Shown here piece by piece: positions 49,321 to 58,412 of a DNA stretch of 64,000 nucleotides. The stretch's first letter is position 1; each line of letters begins with the position of its first letter. The notes beneath the pieces were generated by a model. The model saw only the letters and a list, made by a program, of their open reading frames with translations. It made no database searches and was not told the DNA's origin. The DNA is taken from the NCBI GenBank assembly GCA_937907395.1, contig CALCII010000013.1, positions 496,001 through 560,000 on the forward strand, written 5' to 3'. Source of the stretch: an uncultured Chitinophagaceae bacterium. GTDB taxonomy: Bacteria > Bacteroidota > Bacteroidia > Chitinophagales > Chitinophagaceae. The translations under genes and the position numbers were made by a program.

Positions 49321-52218
49321 TTATTGTTTTACAAATTTTTGCGATTCCAATACATTGCCTGAAGCATCAGTAACCTTCAGGAAATAAACTCCATTGGTGA
49401 GTGTTTGAATATTAATGCTATTTGCATTTTGCATAACCAGTCTGCTCATTACCTGGCGTCCGTTCACATCCAGAATCTGTATGGTTCTTTGTTCACTGCT
49501 TTCTCCTACTATCACATTCAGGATATTACCCGCAGGATTTGGATATAAACTCATCCGGAACGCATTGCCCGTTTGTAAAGGATCTTTTCCTTCACGTGAA
49601 GCAGTACCTGTTGTAACCTTCAGTGTATAACAATTACTGGCGTTGAAGGCCGAACTGTTTTGTCCGGATACAAGTGCATAATAGGTGCCCGCCGTATACG
49701 TTCTGGCAATGGATTCATTGGTTGTTCCGCTGTTTGTTGATGAAGCGAGTAATGATCCGGCGCTGTTATAGATACGCAGATTGTAGTTTGCCGGTAAAGT
49801 TGTAAGTGTAACAGTTGCTGTTCCTCCAACCGTTATTACAAATTTGTAGTAGTCTGCATCGCCACTCACATTGATTAAGCCTTTTACCTCTGTATTTAAA
49901 GGAATTTGTGCGGCACCTGCACGTGTTCCGTTTGTGGATACATCATACACACCCGGACAAGTTGGCGCTGTGGCTGTTGTAAACTGAGATTGTGTATAAT
50001 CGCTGCTGCTGCCACTACAATTTGTCCTTACCCGGAAGTCGTATAAGGTAGCTGCAGTTAGCCCGGCAACGTTTACAGAAGTTGCTGTAGTTGCTGTGGC
50101 TGCATTAATCCATGTTGAGGAGGCATTGGTTTTATAATCGACCGTATAACTAGCAGCTCCGCTTACCGCAGTCCAGGTAAGAGTGGCAGAAGTGGCAGTG
50201 ATTGTTGTAGCCGATGCAGTTGCAGGGGCATTACAAGGAGGAGGTGTATCTGTAATCGTGAAATCAAGATTGGAAATATCGAAGAAGATATTGCCTACTG
50301 CTTCCACTTTAACACGACAGGTGGTTGATAATACTACAGGAACAGTGATCACTTCAGTTCCATCATTGGCGGTGCTTGCGTTTAATACAATTGGGAATGT
50401 TAACCCGCCATCTGTTGATAAACTGATTTTTACATTGGCACAGTTGATGGGAGATAAGTTTGTACTGTTCACACTCCATGTTACAGTTGCTGTACTTCCG
50501 CTCAGCCAGTAAGTAGCTGTGTTAGGTGCTGTAACAGCAAACGGTCCGGCTGTTCCATTAACGGTAACCACTGCATCATCTGTATTTGCATTACCACCAC
50601 CTGAACGGTTATCTTTTGCAGAGAAACGGAAATTAAGTGTACGTGCCACAGAAGGAAGAACTTCCCAAGTATTTCCATTTGTACCGCTGAGGATAGAACT
50701 TAACTGCGGGAATGTTCTGGATGTGGAAGTTGATGGTTGATAAGAACGGAACACTGGTCCGGCTGTTGCTGTGGCAGAAGGAGTGGTGGGTGAACCGGAT
50801 GTTCTTGCATCAATCTGTTCCCAGTTGAAAGTAAGAACATCGCCATTGGCATCAGTTCCTGTACCTGTTAAGGTAAACGGAGTTGATTTGGGGATTACAT
50901 AATCAGCGCCAGCATTTACAGTGGGGGCTGTGTTACCTGTAACTGTTGCCACAGCACAACCTCCGGCTGTTGATTTAATATAAGTTGATACCTGTTGGAT
51001 GGTTATCGAATGAAAATAATCATCACTATGTGGCTGTACATCTGTTGTTACGCCGGTGATACCTGCGTAGCCCATGATGGAAGAACCACTTCCTGGTTCC
51101 ACTTGTGCAATAGTTCCTTCGTAGGAATGTGTAAAGGTGTGATTACCGCCCAGTTGATGTCCCATTTCATGTGTGAGATAATCAACCACAAAATATTCCT
51201 GGTTGCCCAGGTTGATATAGGAAGTCCATCCTTTACCTTTTGAGCCAGCTGTACAAACGCAACCAATACAACCTGCATTACCATTGTTGGTGGGGCCACG
51301 ATGTACAAAGTGTCCGATATCGTAATTGGCGCTTCCAATAACACCATCAATGGTACTTTGTGACTGTGTGTTCCAGTTGCTGCTGGTTGTTCCGAAAGGA
51401 TCGGTTGATGCATTGAGATAAATTAATGCATCGTTATTGGCAATTAATACAAGACGTAGACCAAAGTCTCTTTCAAAAATGGCATTCGCTCTTGTCATCT
51501 GACTGTTCATGGCAGCCAACACTTTTGCTTTGCGCTCAGCGTCGGATGTTTCGCTTCCGTCCAGCCAGAATTGTGAATATTCACCGCTGGAGGTTAAAGC
51601 CAAACGGTAAGTTCTTAGTTTGCCATCATCTGCAGCAAGACGTGAATTGCTTATGGCAGTTGTTTTAGGTTTAAATTCTTCTGTAAGGCAAGAAAAAGGC
51701 TGACGATAATCGGACACATCTTTTCTTGTAACAACCAGGTATAAATTGTCTTTTTTCTTTCCTGTGATAGCCGGATCAATGTAAATCGTGTTCCGTCCGG
51801 TTGAAAGAACCATGGCATTAAAACCCTGTGTTGATACGCTGAAGCGTACGGTTACAGTGGGATCGTTCAATGACACGCCTGAATAGGAACGGATGCCCGG
51901 ATATTTCGCTGCCAGTTGCGCATCCATCACAGGAGCATCCACAATGCGGAATTGCTCCAGTTTTCCATCAGACACAGGAAGTGTTATTACAAAATCTGAT
52001 TTGGAAGGGGATACAGATCTTTCAGAAGGAGCTGTTGCGAGCTTTGATTTCATCATTACTTCATTCAGCTTAAACAACCGGTATGAAGCAGGTTTGATGT
52101 TCCCCGAAAAAGGGTTGTAGTCAAGAGCCGATTCGTTAACCGGTGACCAGTAGGTCTCCTGAGCCGTAAGTGTGTTTGAGAAGAAAAGTGCAAGCAATAC
52201 AATGAAAAGGTTTCTCAT
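49321..52218 (-). CDS. Secreted zinc metalloprotease (reprolysin-like), T9SS cargo
   Basis: This 965-residue extracellular protease has a signal peptide, then a propeptide-like region, and the zinc site HEMGHQLGGNH at residues 350-360 with a downstream SIMGYAGI Met-turn, which is the metzincin signature. Beyond it are a PKD/Ig-like region, a fibronectin type III domain (APATASATTITATSATLTW, in part), a pre-peptidase C-terminal domain (NLRIYNSAGSLLASS) and a type A T9SS sorting domain (MSLYPNPAGNILNV to SQKFVKQ). It lies upstream of the CotH gene on the same strand, with a terminator between, so they are separate units. Confidence 0.93.
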   Translation of the reverse strand: MRNLFIVLLALFFSNTLTAQETYWSPVNESALDYNPFSGNIKPASYRLFKLNEVMMKSKLATAPSERSVSPSKSDFVITLPVSDGKLEQFRIVDAPVMDAQLAAKYPGIRSYSGVSLNDPTVTVRFSVSTQGFNAMVLSTGRNTIYIDPAITGKKKDNLYLVVTRKDVSDYRQPFSCLTEEFKPKTTAISNSRLAADDGKLRTYRLALTSSGEYSQFWLDGSETSDAERKAKVLAAMNSQMTRANAIFERDFGLRLVLIANNDALIYLNASTDPFGTTSSNWNTQSQSTIDGVIGSANYDIGHFVHRGPTNNGNAGCIGCVCTAGSKGKGWTSYINLGNQEYFVVDYLTHEMGHQLGGNHTFTHSYEGTIAQVEPGSGSSIMGYAGITGVTTDVQPHSDDYFHSITIQQVSTYIKSTAGGCAVATVTGNTAPTVNAGADYVIPKSTPFTLTGTGTDANGDVLTFNWEQIDARTSGSPTTPSATATAGPVFRSYQPSTSTSRTFPQLSSILSGTNGNTWEVLPSVARTLNFRFSAKDNRSGGGNANTDDAVVTVNGTAGPFAVTAPNTATYWLSGSTATVTWSVNSTNLSPINCANVKISLSTDGGLTFPIVLNASTANDGTEVITVPVVLSTTCRVKVEAVGNIFFDISNLDFTITDTPPPCNAPATASATTITATSATLTWTAVSGAASYTVDYKTNASSTWINAATATTATSVNVAGLTAATLYDFRVRTNCSGSSSDYTQSQFTTATAPTCPGVYDVSTNGTRAGAAQIPLNTEVKGLINVSGDADYYKFVITVGGTATVTLTTLPANYNLRIYNSAGSLLASSTNSGTTNESIARTYTAGTYYALVSGQNSSAFNASNCYTLKVTTGTASREGKDPLQTGNAFRMSLYPNPAGNILNVIVGESSEQRTIQILDVNGRQVMSRLVMQNANSINIQTLTNGVYFLKVTDASGNVLESQKFVKQ

Positions 52219-52443
52219 TACATTTGGTTTTGGGTGATGAAAGGATTTTACAAAATCGGGTCCAATATAGTTTTTACTTTCTAGATGTGAAATAGTGTTT
52301 ACACTTATTCTTATAAATTTTTAATGATCCAGGAGGCTATTAAAGTACTTAGATGATGACGGGATAAAGAGATATACTGGCAGCAGTTACCGGGCCTCTT
52401 CATTTCCTAACAATTGTTATCTTCACGTCTTAATAAACGATTA

Positions 52444-53631
52444 ATGTCAATGAAACAAGTATATGTGATTTCAGCAGTTCGTACTCCTATGGGAAGTTTT
52501 GGCGGAAGTTTGAAAAGTGTTACTGCCACTCAGTTAGGGGCTGCTGCCATCAAAGGTGCCTTACAAAAAGCCGGTGTATCGCCGGAATTGGTTCAGGATG
52601 TTTTAATGGGATCTGTGATTCAAGCCAACCTCGGACAAGCTCCCGCACGTCAGGCAGCTAAATTTGCCGGATTGCCCAATCATGTGAATTGTACAACTGT
52701 CAATAAAGTTTGTGCCAGTGGGATGAAAGCAATTGCGCAGGCAGCCCAAAGTATTTTGCTTGGTGATGCGGACATTGTTGTTGCCGGAGGAATGGAAAGC
52801 ATGAGTAATGTTCCTTTTTATGTAGACAGTCTTCGCTGGGGAAATAAATATGGAAATACCAACCTGATTGATGGTTTATCAAAAGATGGTTTAACGGATG
52901 TATACGATGGTAAAGCGATGGGCAATGCGGCCGAACTATGTGCAAAGGAATGCAACATCAGCAGGGAAGAGCAGGATGCATTTGCTATTGAAAGTTATAA
53001 GCGTTCACAGAAAGCCTGGGAAGATGGTTTGTTTGCCAATGAAGTGGTGCCGGTTGAAATTCCTCAGCGAAAGGGAGATCCTGTTGTTTTTGCAAAAGAT
53101 GAAGAGCCATGGAATGTAAAGTTTGATAAAATTCCTTCGTTGAATCCGGCTTTTCAAAAGGAAGGTACGGTTACTGCAGCCAATGCTTCTACTATGAATG
53201 ATGGAGCTGCTGCCTTATTGCTTATGAGTAAGGAGAAAGCAGATGAGCTGGGATTGAAACCGATAGCCAGGATTCTTTCGTATGCAGATGCAGAGCAGGC
53301 GCCTGAATGGTTTACAACCACACCATCCATAGCTGTGCCCAAAGCGGTTGCTAAAGCCGGACTAACGATGAGGGACATCAGCTACTGGGAACTCAATGAA
53401 GCCTTTGCTGTGGTTGGTATTGAAAATATGAAACGTATGCAACTGGATCCGGCAACAGTAAATGTTCATGGCGGTGCTGTTAGCCTTGGGCATCCGTTAG
53501 GAGCCAGTGGTGCACGTATTATTGTAACACTTATCAATGTTCTTAAGGCAAAGAATGCGAAATATGGCGCAGCGGGAATTTGCAATGGCGGTGGTGGCGC
53601 CAGTGCAATGGTTATTGAAAATTGCAATTGA
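52444..53631 (+). CDS. Acetyl-CoA acyltransferase (thiolase)
   Basis: This 395-residue thiolase would make acetoacetyl-CoA from two acetyl-CoA or cleave 3-ketoacyl-CoA. Catalytic C90 lies in VNKVCASGMKA, H in GGAVSLGHPLGASG, and the second cysteine in CNGGGGAS. The start could be ATG 52444 or 52450 (MKQVYVIS); both give the normal N-terminus. It is transcribed alone, divergent from the metalloprotease. Without neighbours of fatty-acid or PHB pathways the direction cannot be told. An AAGTACTT motif upstream is judged a coincidence. Confidence 0.94.
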   Translation: MSMKQVYVISAVRTPMGSFGGSLKSVTATQLGAAAIKGALQKAGVSPELVQDVLMGSVIQANLGQAPARQAAKFAGLPNHVNCTTVNKVCASGMKAIAQAAQSILLGDADIVVAGGMESMSNVPFYVDSLRWGNKYGNTNLIDGLSKDGLTDVYDGKAMGNAAELCAKECNISREEQDAFAIESYKRSQKAWEDGLFANEVVPVEIPQRKGDPVVFAKDEEPWNVKFDKIPSLNPAFQKEGTVTAANASTMNDGAAALLLMSKEKADELGLKPIARILSYADAEQAPEWFTTTPSIAVPKAVAKAGLTMRDISYWELNEAFAVVGIENMKRMQLDPATVNVHGGAVSLGHPLGASGARIIVTLINVLKAKNAKYGAAGICNGGGGASAMVIENCN

Positions 53632-53706
53632 GTTATACTAACAGTATACTAAGTGGTTTAAGTCTAAGCTGTCAGAGTTCTATCTTTACCGCTAAATGCT
53701 GCGTAG

Positions 53707-54912
53707 TTGAAATCTGCACTGTTTAATTTACTTGTATTATTACTACTCCTGGATTGTACAATAATTCATGCACAGGAAACAGATTCGTCTGTTCATATAA
53801 AAGTTGAACAGAGAGATGTTGTAGATTATTCAAGGATATGGTTTGGATTAAAACCTTCATCAAAAAGTGACATGAAACCTGGCGATAAACCCGTGCTTTC
53901 TGTTTTGCCTGCCGTTGGATATACCTTACAAACAAGACTGGCTGGTATCATTTCCGGTAATCTTGCGTTTTACACCAGAAAGCAAAAGGACGCTAAATTG
54001 TCAGTGATCAATTCCAGCATGACCTATTCTCAGAATAAGCAGTTCTTTATACCCATACAAACTAACCTCTGGACACTTCATGACCAGGTAAACTTGTTGG
54101 GTGATTGGCGCTATATGAAATATCCGCAGAGTACGTTTGGGCTGGGCTCCGATGCACCGGTGCAAAATGAAAACCCAATGGATTTCCGGTATGTGCGGTT
54201 TTACCAGTACCTGTTGATACGGGTTACAGACCATCTTTCTGCGGGACCAGGTTTTCAGTTCGATAAACGATGGGATATTTCTGAAAAAGGTTTACCGGGC
54301 AACCAGGCATCTGACTATGCATTATACGGTGCTTCTTCACAAACCACATCTGCAGGGATTTCTGCGAATCTTTTGTTTGATAAGCGTGACAATCCAATCA
54401 ATGCACAAAAAGGCATTTATGCAAACATAGTTGCAAGAACGAACCCTTCAAATTGGAATGCCTCGCCGTGGTCTTCGCTCATTTTGGATGTAAGGAAATA
54501 TATTCCGGTTTCATCCAATGGAAAAAATGTGTTGGCTTTGTGGAGTTACAACTGGCTGATACTATCTGGTAAGCCACCTTACCTAGATTTGCCTTCAACC
54601 GGGTGGGATAATTTTAATAATACAGGACGGGGATATATACAGGGCCGTTTTCGGGGGAAACAATTTGTGTATGCCGAAGCGGAGTACCGGTTTCGTATAA
54701 CCGCTAATGGTTTGGTAGGTGCAGTTGTTTTTACAAATATTCAAACAGCAAGTGGCTGGCCGGATCGTCATCTGCAACAATGGCAACCTGCAGCAGGTGG
54801 TGGAATCCGAATCAAGCTCAACAAGAAATCCAATACCAATGTGGCAATAGACTATGGGGTGGGGGGTAAGGGGTCGGGAGGTTTGTCGGTAAACGTTGGA
54901 GAAGTATTTTAA
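53707..54912 (+). CDS. BamA/TamA-like outer-membrane barrel protein
   Basis: This 401-residue protein starts with a TTG and a clear signal (LKSALFNLLVLLLLL...IIHAQ). No POTRA domains precede the barrel. The C-terminal half has the surface-antigen (Omp85 barrel-like) signs: LLFDKRDNPINAQKGIYANI with the family's D-x-R-N-P-x-x-x-x-G pattern, then a stretch GRGYIQGRFRGKQFVYAEAEYRF, quoted in part. The GRFRG segment resembles the VRGF/Y-type lid-lock motif. It probably lies in the outer membrane. Partner or role is unknown. It converges with the methyltransferase gene 10 bp on. Confidence 0.82.
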   Translation: MKSALFNLLVLLLLLDCTIIHAQETDSSVHIKVEQRDVVDYSRIWFGLKPSSKSDMKPGDKPVLSVLPAVGYTLQTRLAGIISGNLAFYTRKQKDAKLSVINSSMTYSQNKQFFIPIQTNLWTLHDQVNLLGDWRYMKYPQSTFGLGSDAPVQNENPMDFRYVRFYQYLLIRVTDHLSAGPGFQFDKRWDISEKGLPGNQASDYALYGASSQTTSAGISANLLFDKRDNPINAQKGIYANIVARTNPSNWNASPWSSLILDVRKYIPVSSNGKNVLALWSYNWLILSGKPPYLDLPSTGWDNFNNTGRGYIQGRFRGKQFVYAEAEYRFRITANGLVGAVVFTNIQTASGWPDRHLQQWQPAAGGGIRIKLNKKSNTNVAIDYGVGGKGSGGLSVNVGEVF

Positions 54913-54922
54913 ACAACCACTT

Positions 54923-55669
54923 TTATCTCTTTTCAGCCACAACCAGCCAGTCCCATGGTTTAGGGTCTTTTAACCATTTCGGCGGGTTATGAAATTCTGT
55001 ATTCCATTCGTAGTTAATCTTTTCAATTTGGGTTACATTAAATCCTTCCAGCGATAACAAAAGCTGAAGCTCTTCCTGCAGATAGTGTTTGGTGGGCACA
55101 TTGTCAATATCTGTGACTCCCTGTTTGATATTTCTTGCAAGGGCGTATGCTTTTTCGGCCGACTCAATTTTTTCTTTGTGATCATTGTCAACATTCCATC
55201 TGTTGGCAATAATATTGGTAAATAATTTGGATTCCAGTGAGGGGACAACCAGTAGTAAAGTGCCTTTATGATTTAAGGAGATATTCAGGGCCTGAAAAAA
55301 ATTAATCCGCTTGTTGAGGTCGTGTGTAAGAATAGCGTTTATGCAAACAGCCACATCGCATGGGATTACTGTAAGATTGTTGGCACTCATGTCCATTCGT
55401 ACATAATCAACGTTCAGGTAATCTTTACATTTTTCTTTTGCAATTTCCAGGTTGGTGGATGAAATATCAGTGGCTGTAACATGTTTAAAGGCTGTAGACA
55501 GAAGTGGTATCCATTTGCCAATAGCACAACCTATATCTGAGACGGTTTTTTCTTTCGATGCCACGGCTTCTAAAGCGGATACAATTTTTCCGCTTTTATC
55601 ATTTTGCAGTACATCAAAAATCTCATCGTTATAATTTGGGGCAATCCGTTCCCAATATTGTCTGTCCAT
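54923..55669 (-). CDS. Class I SAM-dependent methyltransferase
   Basis: This 248-residue cytosolic enzyme has a Rossmann fold. Motif I is VSDIGCAIGKWIPLL at about 43-57, motif II ends VTATDISSTNLEIAKEKC (in part) with the acidic residue that binds SAM ribose, and CDVAVCINAILTHDL is the post-II strand. The C-terminal part (HYLQEELQLLLSLEGFNVTQIEKINYEW, in part) closes the fold. The substrate is not evident; it resembles generic methyltransferases (Methyltransf_11/25 type). It is on the minus strand next to the secreted protein gene at 55725 but starts 55 bp away from its stop. Confidence 0.85.
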   Translation of the reverse strand: MDRQYWERIAPNYNDEIFDVLQNDKSGKIVSALEAVASKEKTVSDIGCAIGKWIPLLSTAFKHVTATDISSTNLEIAKEKCKDYLNVDYVRMDMSANNLTVIPCDVAVCINAILTHDLNKRINFFQALNISLNHKGTLLLVVPSLESKLFTNIIANRWNVDNDHKEKIESAEKAYALARNIKQGVTDIDNVPTKHYLQEELQLLLSLEGFNVTQIEKINYEWNTEFHNPPKWLKDPKPWDWLVVAEKR

Positions 55670-55724
55670 TTGTAAATGTAATACTTCTCTTACGATACAA
55701 GATGCCTTTTACACGAAATTCATT

Positions 55725-56834
55725 CTACTGAACAAGCAATGCGCCGCTGTTCAGAATTCGGTTGTAGGTGTCCGTTATTCTGTAGTGCAGTACACCTTTG
55801 CTGATTGGAATCCGGGAAAGCATGAATGAGTTTCCGCTTGTTTGAATTGTTTCCAGCAATACTCCGTTTTCGGTATAGGTGGTGATGCGTAATAATTGGT
55901 TGCCGGTGTTACGAAAATTCAATAATGTATTTCTGCTTACAACAGTTGGATAAATGGAAAAAGATTGATGATGATTTGTTATAACAGTTATGGTTTTTGA
56001 ATATGCAACTGTTCCATTGGTTTCAACCATTTTTAATCGGTACTGGTTCATACCGGCAGAAGGAGATTTGTCTGTAGCTGTATAATTATGTCTGGCAGAA
56101 CTGTTTTGTGCGTTGATTGACAGGATGGAATTAAATTCTCTTCCGTTGAAGGAATGTTCCACTTCGAAATGATCCATTTCTGATTCTGCTTCGGTTGACC
56201 ATTGCAGTTGCACATCGCTGTTTACGGATCGTCCGGTAAAACTGTTCAGTTTAAGTGGAAGTGTGGGGATTAAATAGTAAACCGTGAGCCTTATGTGATC
56301 AATGCGGCCGGCAGTAGTGGAGCCGGTAAGAGCACGTTGGGCTGCAATTGCAATACCAAAATCAGTTGAATTGATATCGCTGCTGGTCCATGTTTCGCCC
56401 CATGCATCTACTGCATTTCCAAAAGTTTGATAAGTGTCTGTAGCTGAATAACTGGCTCCTCCTGAACGATCTGCAGCAGTGCTGATGACTCCGTTTTTTA
56501 CAATACGTATTCTGTAATCAGCGGTTCTTCCGTTAGGGTCAGAACGTTCTATTTCCGCTACGATACCAGTGATGGTGGAACCACCCGGAATAGCGAAACC
56601 AAAATTTGTTGCAACCAGGTAATTGGTAAAACTTCCCAAGCCGGCAGTAAGATTTCCAAATGAAGCATAACTGTCATCAGAGGATGAAACATTTCCTGTA
56701 GACGACCAGGACGCATTTGAGCCTGTTAAAACTGCTGTTGTAACTGTAGAGGGGCTATGGGGACCTTCAGGGATCTGAGCACTGAGTATTGTACAGGTGA
56801 AAAGCGCAATACTTGTTGCCAATAAGCTTTTCAT
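55725..56834 (-). CDS. Secreted T9SS cargo protein of unknown function
   Basis: This is a 369-residue extracellular protein. A signal peptide (MKSLLATSIALFTCTILSAQ) leads into a beta-sandwich-like domain with repeated SST/SYSATD stretches (NASWSSTGNVSSSDDSYASF, in part). A linker LPLKLNSFTGRSVNSDVQLQW, in part, marks the start of a fibronectin-like region common in T9SS proteins. It ends in a type A sorting domain (FSIYPTVVSRNTLLNFRN to NSGALLVQ). No catalytic motif is seen. The ATG at 56834 is chosen because it begins the signal. Confidence 0.82.
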   Translation of the reverse strand: MKSLLATSIALFTCTILSAQIPEGPHSPSTVTTAVLTGSNASWSSTGNVSSSDDSYASFGNLTAGLGSFTNYLVATNFGFAIPGGSTITGIVAEIERSDPNGRTADYRIRIVKNGVISTAADRSGGASYSATDTYQTFGNAVDAWGETWTSSDINSTDFGIAIAAQRALTGSTTAGRIDHIRLTVYYLIPTLPLKLNSFTGRSVNSDVQLQWSTEAESEMDHFEVEHSFNGREFNSILSINAQNSSARHNYTATDKSPSAGMNQYRLKMVETNGTVAYSKTITVITNHHQSFSIYPTVVSRNTLLNFRNTGNQLLRITTYTENGVLLETIQTSGNSFMLSRIPISKGVLHYRITDTYNRILNSGALLVQ

Positions 56835-56967
56835 TTTCCAATGGTTTTGATAAGGAATTGGGTTGAACAACTAAGTTAGGAAGAAAAATGCTAATATGCA
56901 AGACATTTTGTCGGTAAAAGGCTTGCAAACCCTTGCTGGCATTATATTTCAAAAGAAACGATAATTG

Positions 56968-56981
56968 TATAAGCACTTATA
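56968..56981. promoter_or_regulatory. Operator-like palindrome TATAAGCACTTATA
   Basis: The arms TATAAG and CTTATA are intact around a CA centre. It ends 3 bp before the ATG at 56985. The enclosing 17 bases (56966-56982) differ from 15026-15042, in the marR promoter, at one position only. Confidence 0.6.
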
Positions 56982-56984
56982 TGT

Positions 56985-57506
56985 ATGCAGATTGAAATCA
57001 GAGTAGGACAAAAGACAGATGCTGTTCAGATTGCTGAGCTCAGCCGGAGTACATTTTACGAAACATTTGTCCCTTTTAACCGGAAAGAGGATATGGATTA
57101 TTTTATGGATCACCAGTTTACTACTGAAGGGTTGATTCGTGAAGTGGAAGAAGGGAGTTGCCACTATTTTCTGACATTTGATGCTGGCCTTTTGGTTGGG
57201 TATGCCTGTATGCGGGAAAAACATTATCCGGAATCCCTGAAAGGGGCAACGGCAATTGAAATTTCAAGAATTTATGTAAAGAAATCCTGCAAAGGAAAAG
57301 GAGTGGGAGGAATGTTGATCCAACACTGCATTGAGTATGCACTTCAATGCCGGAAAGAGGTTGTTTGGCTGGGAGTATGGGAGAAAAATGAAACGGCTAT
57401 CGGGTTTTATGAACGATACGGATTTGAGAAATTTGATGAGCACGACTTCCTGTTGGGCCATGATTTGCAGAGAGATTGGTTGATGATGAAAAAGCTGAGT
57501 TTCTGA
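56985..57506 (+). CDS. GNAT N-acetyltransferase, PaiA-like
   Basis: This 173-residue acetyl-CoA-dependent acetyltransferase resembles PaiA, the spermidine/spermine acetyltransferase of Bacillus. The acetyl-CoA loop is KKSCKGKGVGGMLIQ at about residues 93-107, and the C-terminal WLGVWEKNETAIGFYERYGFEKF (in part) with LLGHDLQRDWLMMKK is close to PaiA. The palindrome in front of it matches that of the MarR-type gene, so it may be under the same repressor. In some Bacteroidota the two domains are fused in one protein, which supports a functional link. The substrate is unproven. Confidence 0.88.
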   Translation: MQIEIRVGQKTDAVQIAELSRSTFYETFVPFNRKEDMDYFMDHQFTTEGLIREVEEGSCHYFLTFDAGLLVGYACMREKHYPESLKGATAIEISRIYVKKSCKGKGVGGMLIQHCIEYALQCRKEVVWLGVWEKNETAIGFYERYGFEKFDEHDFLLGHDLQRDWLMMKKLSF

Positions 57507-57546
57507 TTCTTGTAAGAAGATTAAATAGTTTGCCGGGTCAAATTGA

Positions 57547-57577
57547 TAAGAGCGCCTTGAAAGGCGCTCTTAATTTT
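57547..57577. terminator. Bidirectional terminator
   Basis: TAAGAGCGCCTT pairs with AAGGCGCTCTTA with a minimal loop, followed by ATTTTT. It separates the convergent acetyltransferase and DUF4382 genes. Confidence 0.88.
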
Positions 57578-57586
57578 TGAAGACTG

Positions 57587-58360
57587 CTATTTTAATAAAG
57601 TAATGATCCCAATATTTTTCTGATCTCCTGTAGTAACAGATATAGTAAGGGTTTGATCAATAAAGCCTGTTTCCCCATCAATGATTAAATTGTAACTGCC
57701 ACCCGGTATTCCCCGGATCAGAAAATAACCTGTCAATAAATCGGGTTTAGCTGTTGCCACCGTATCACTTCCGGAGGTTAAATAGACCCATGAATTTGCT
57801 TCTGCAGGAAGAATGATACCACTGATAGCTCCGCTTTGAGCTTCAGTAATGGCTTTGATAACTGGCTTGAGAATATATTTTCCACTTGCGCCTGCTTTTA
57901 CGACAGATTTTCCGGCATCAAAATCAATCCATATTTTATAATCAATGCCTTCTTTTATTTCCGTTGATACGTTGAATTTTAAACCCGATTGCTGGGCAGA
58001 AGGAGTGGTCAGTTCAAAACTCTGGTCATCTAGAGTAACAGAGTTATTTGTGCCAAGCACCAGCCTCATCTGTGTGATGTTGCCTGTTGGTAATTCCAAT
58101 GTACCTAAGAGGGTATCCATGCCATTACGGAAATCCAATAAATTATAAACGCCTGGTTTTATAGTCACTTGTGTCCAGGAACCGGCTTCTGTATTTCCGG
58201 TGTTTACCCATAATTCACGGATGTCAATGTTTACAGCCTGGTAATTACCCGGGTCGTCTGTTAAATAAAACGAAACTTTTGCCTGTTTGCTTTTGTTACA
58301 ACTGATTGCAGAGATCAGAGTTATCAAACTGATCACGAAAAGGAATGTTTTATTTTTCAT
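57587..58360 (-). CDS. DUF4382 lipoprotein
   Basis: This 257-residue protein has a lipobox (ISAISCNK) and matches DUF4382: VSFYLTDDPGNYQAVNIDIRELWVN (in part), the PGVYNLLDFRNGMDTLLG segment, LPTGNITQMRLVLG and KFNVSTEIKEG. The C-terminal region is a carboxypeptidase-regulatory-like beta-sandwich (AISGIILPAEANSWVYL). Family members are found in Bacteroidota envelopes; the role is not known. It is monocistronic. Confidence 0.88.
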   Translation of the reverse strand: MKNKTFLFVISLITLISAISCNKSKQAKVSFYLTDDPGNYQAVNIDIRELWVNTGNTEAGSWTQVTIKPGVYNLLDFRNGMDTLLGTLELPTGNITQMRLVLGTNNSVTLDDQSFELTTPSAQQSGLKFNVSTEIKEGIDYKIWIDFDAGKSVVKAGASGKYILKPVIKAITEAQSGAISGIILPAEANSWVYLTSGSDTVATAKPDLLTGYFLIRGIPGGSYNLIIDGETGFIDQTLTISVTTGDQKNIGIITLLK

Positions 58361-58412
58361 GACATTTTTTTTATCATGAAAAACAAGAAGCGTGCCAACT
58401 CATTTTTATAAG

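Noticed and set aside
52343..52350. AAGTACTT as a third MarR site upstream of the thiolase gene
   Set aside because: Only the inner 8 bases match; the outer TAT arms are missing. The same 8-mer also occurs inside pyrR (12491-12498), so it is likely chance.
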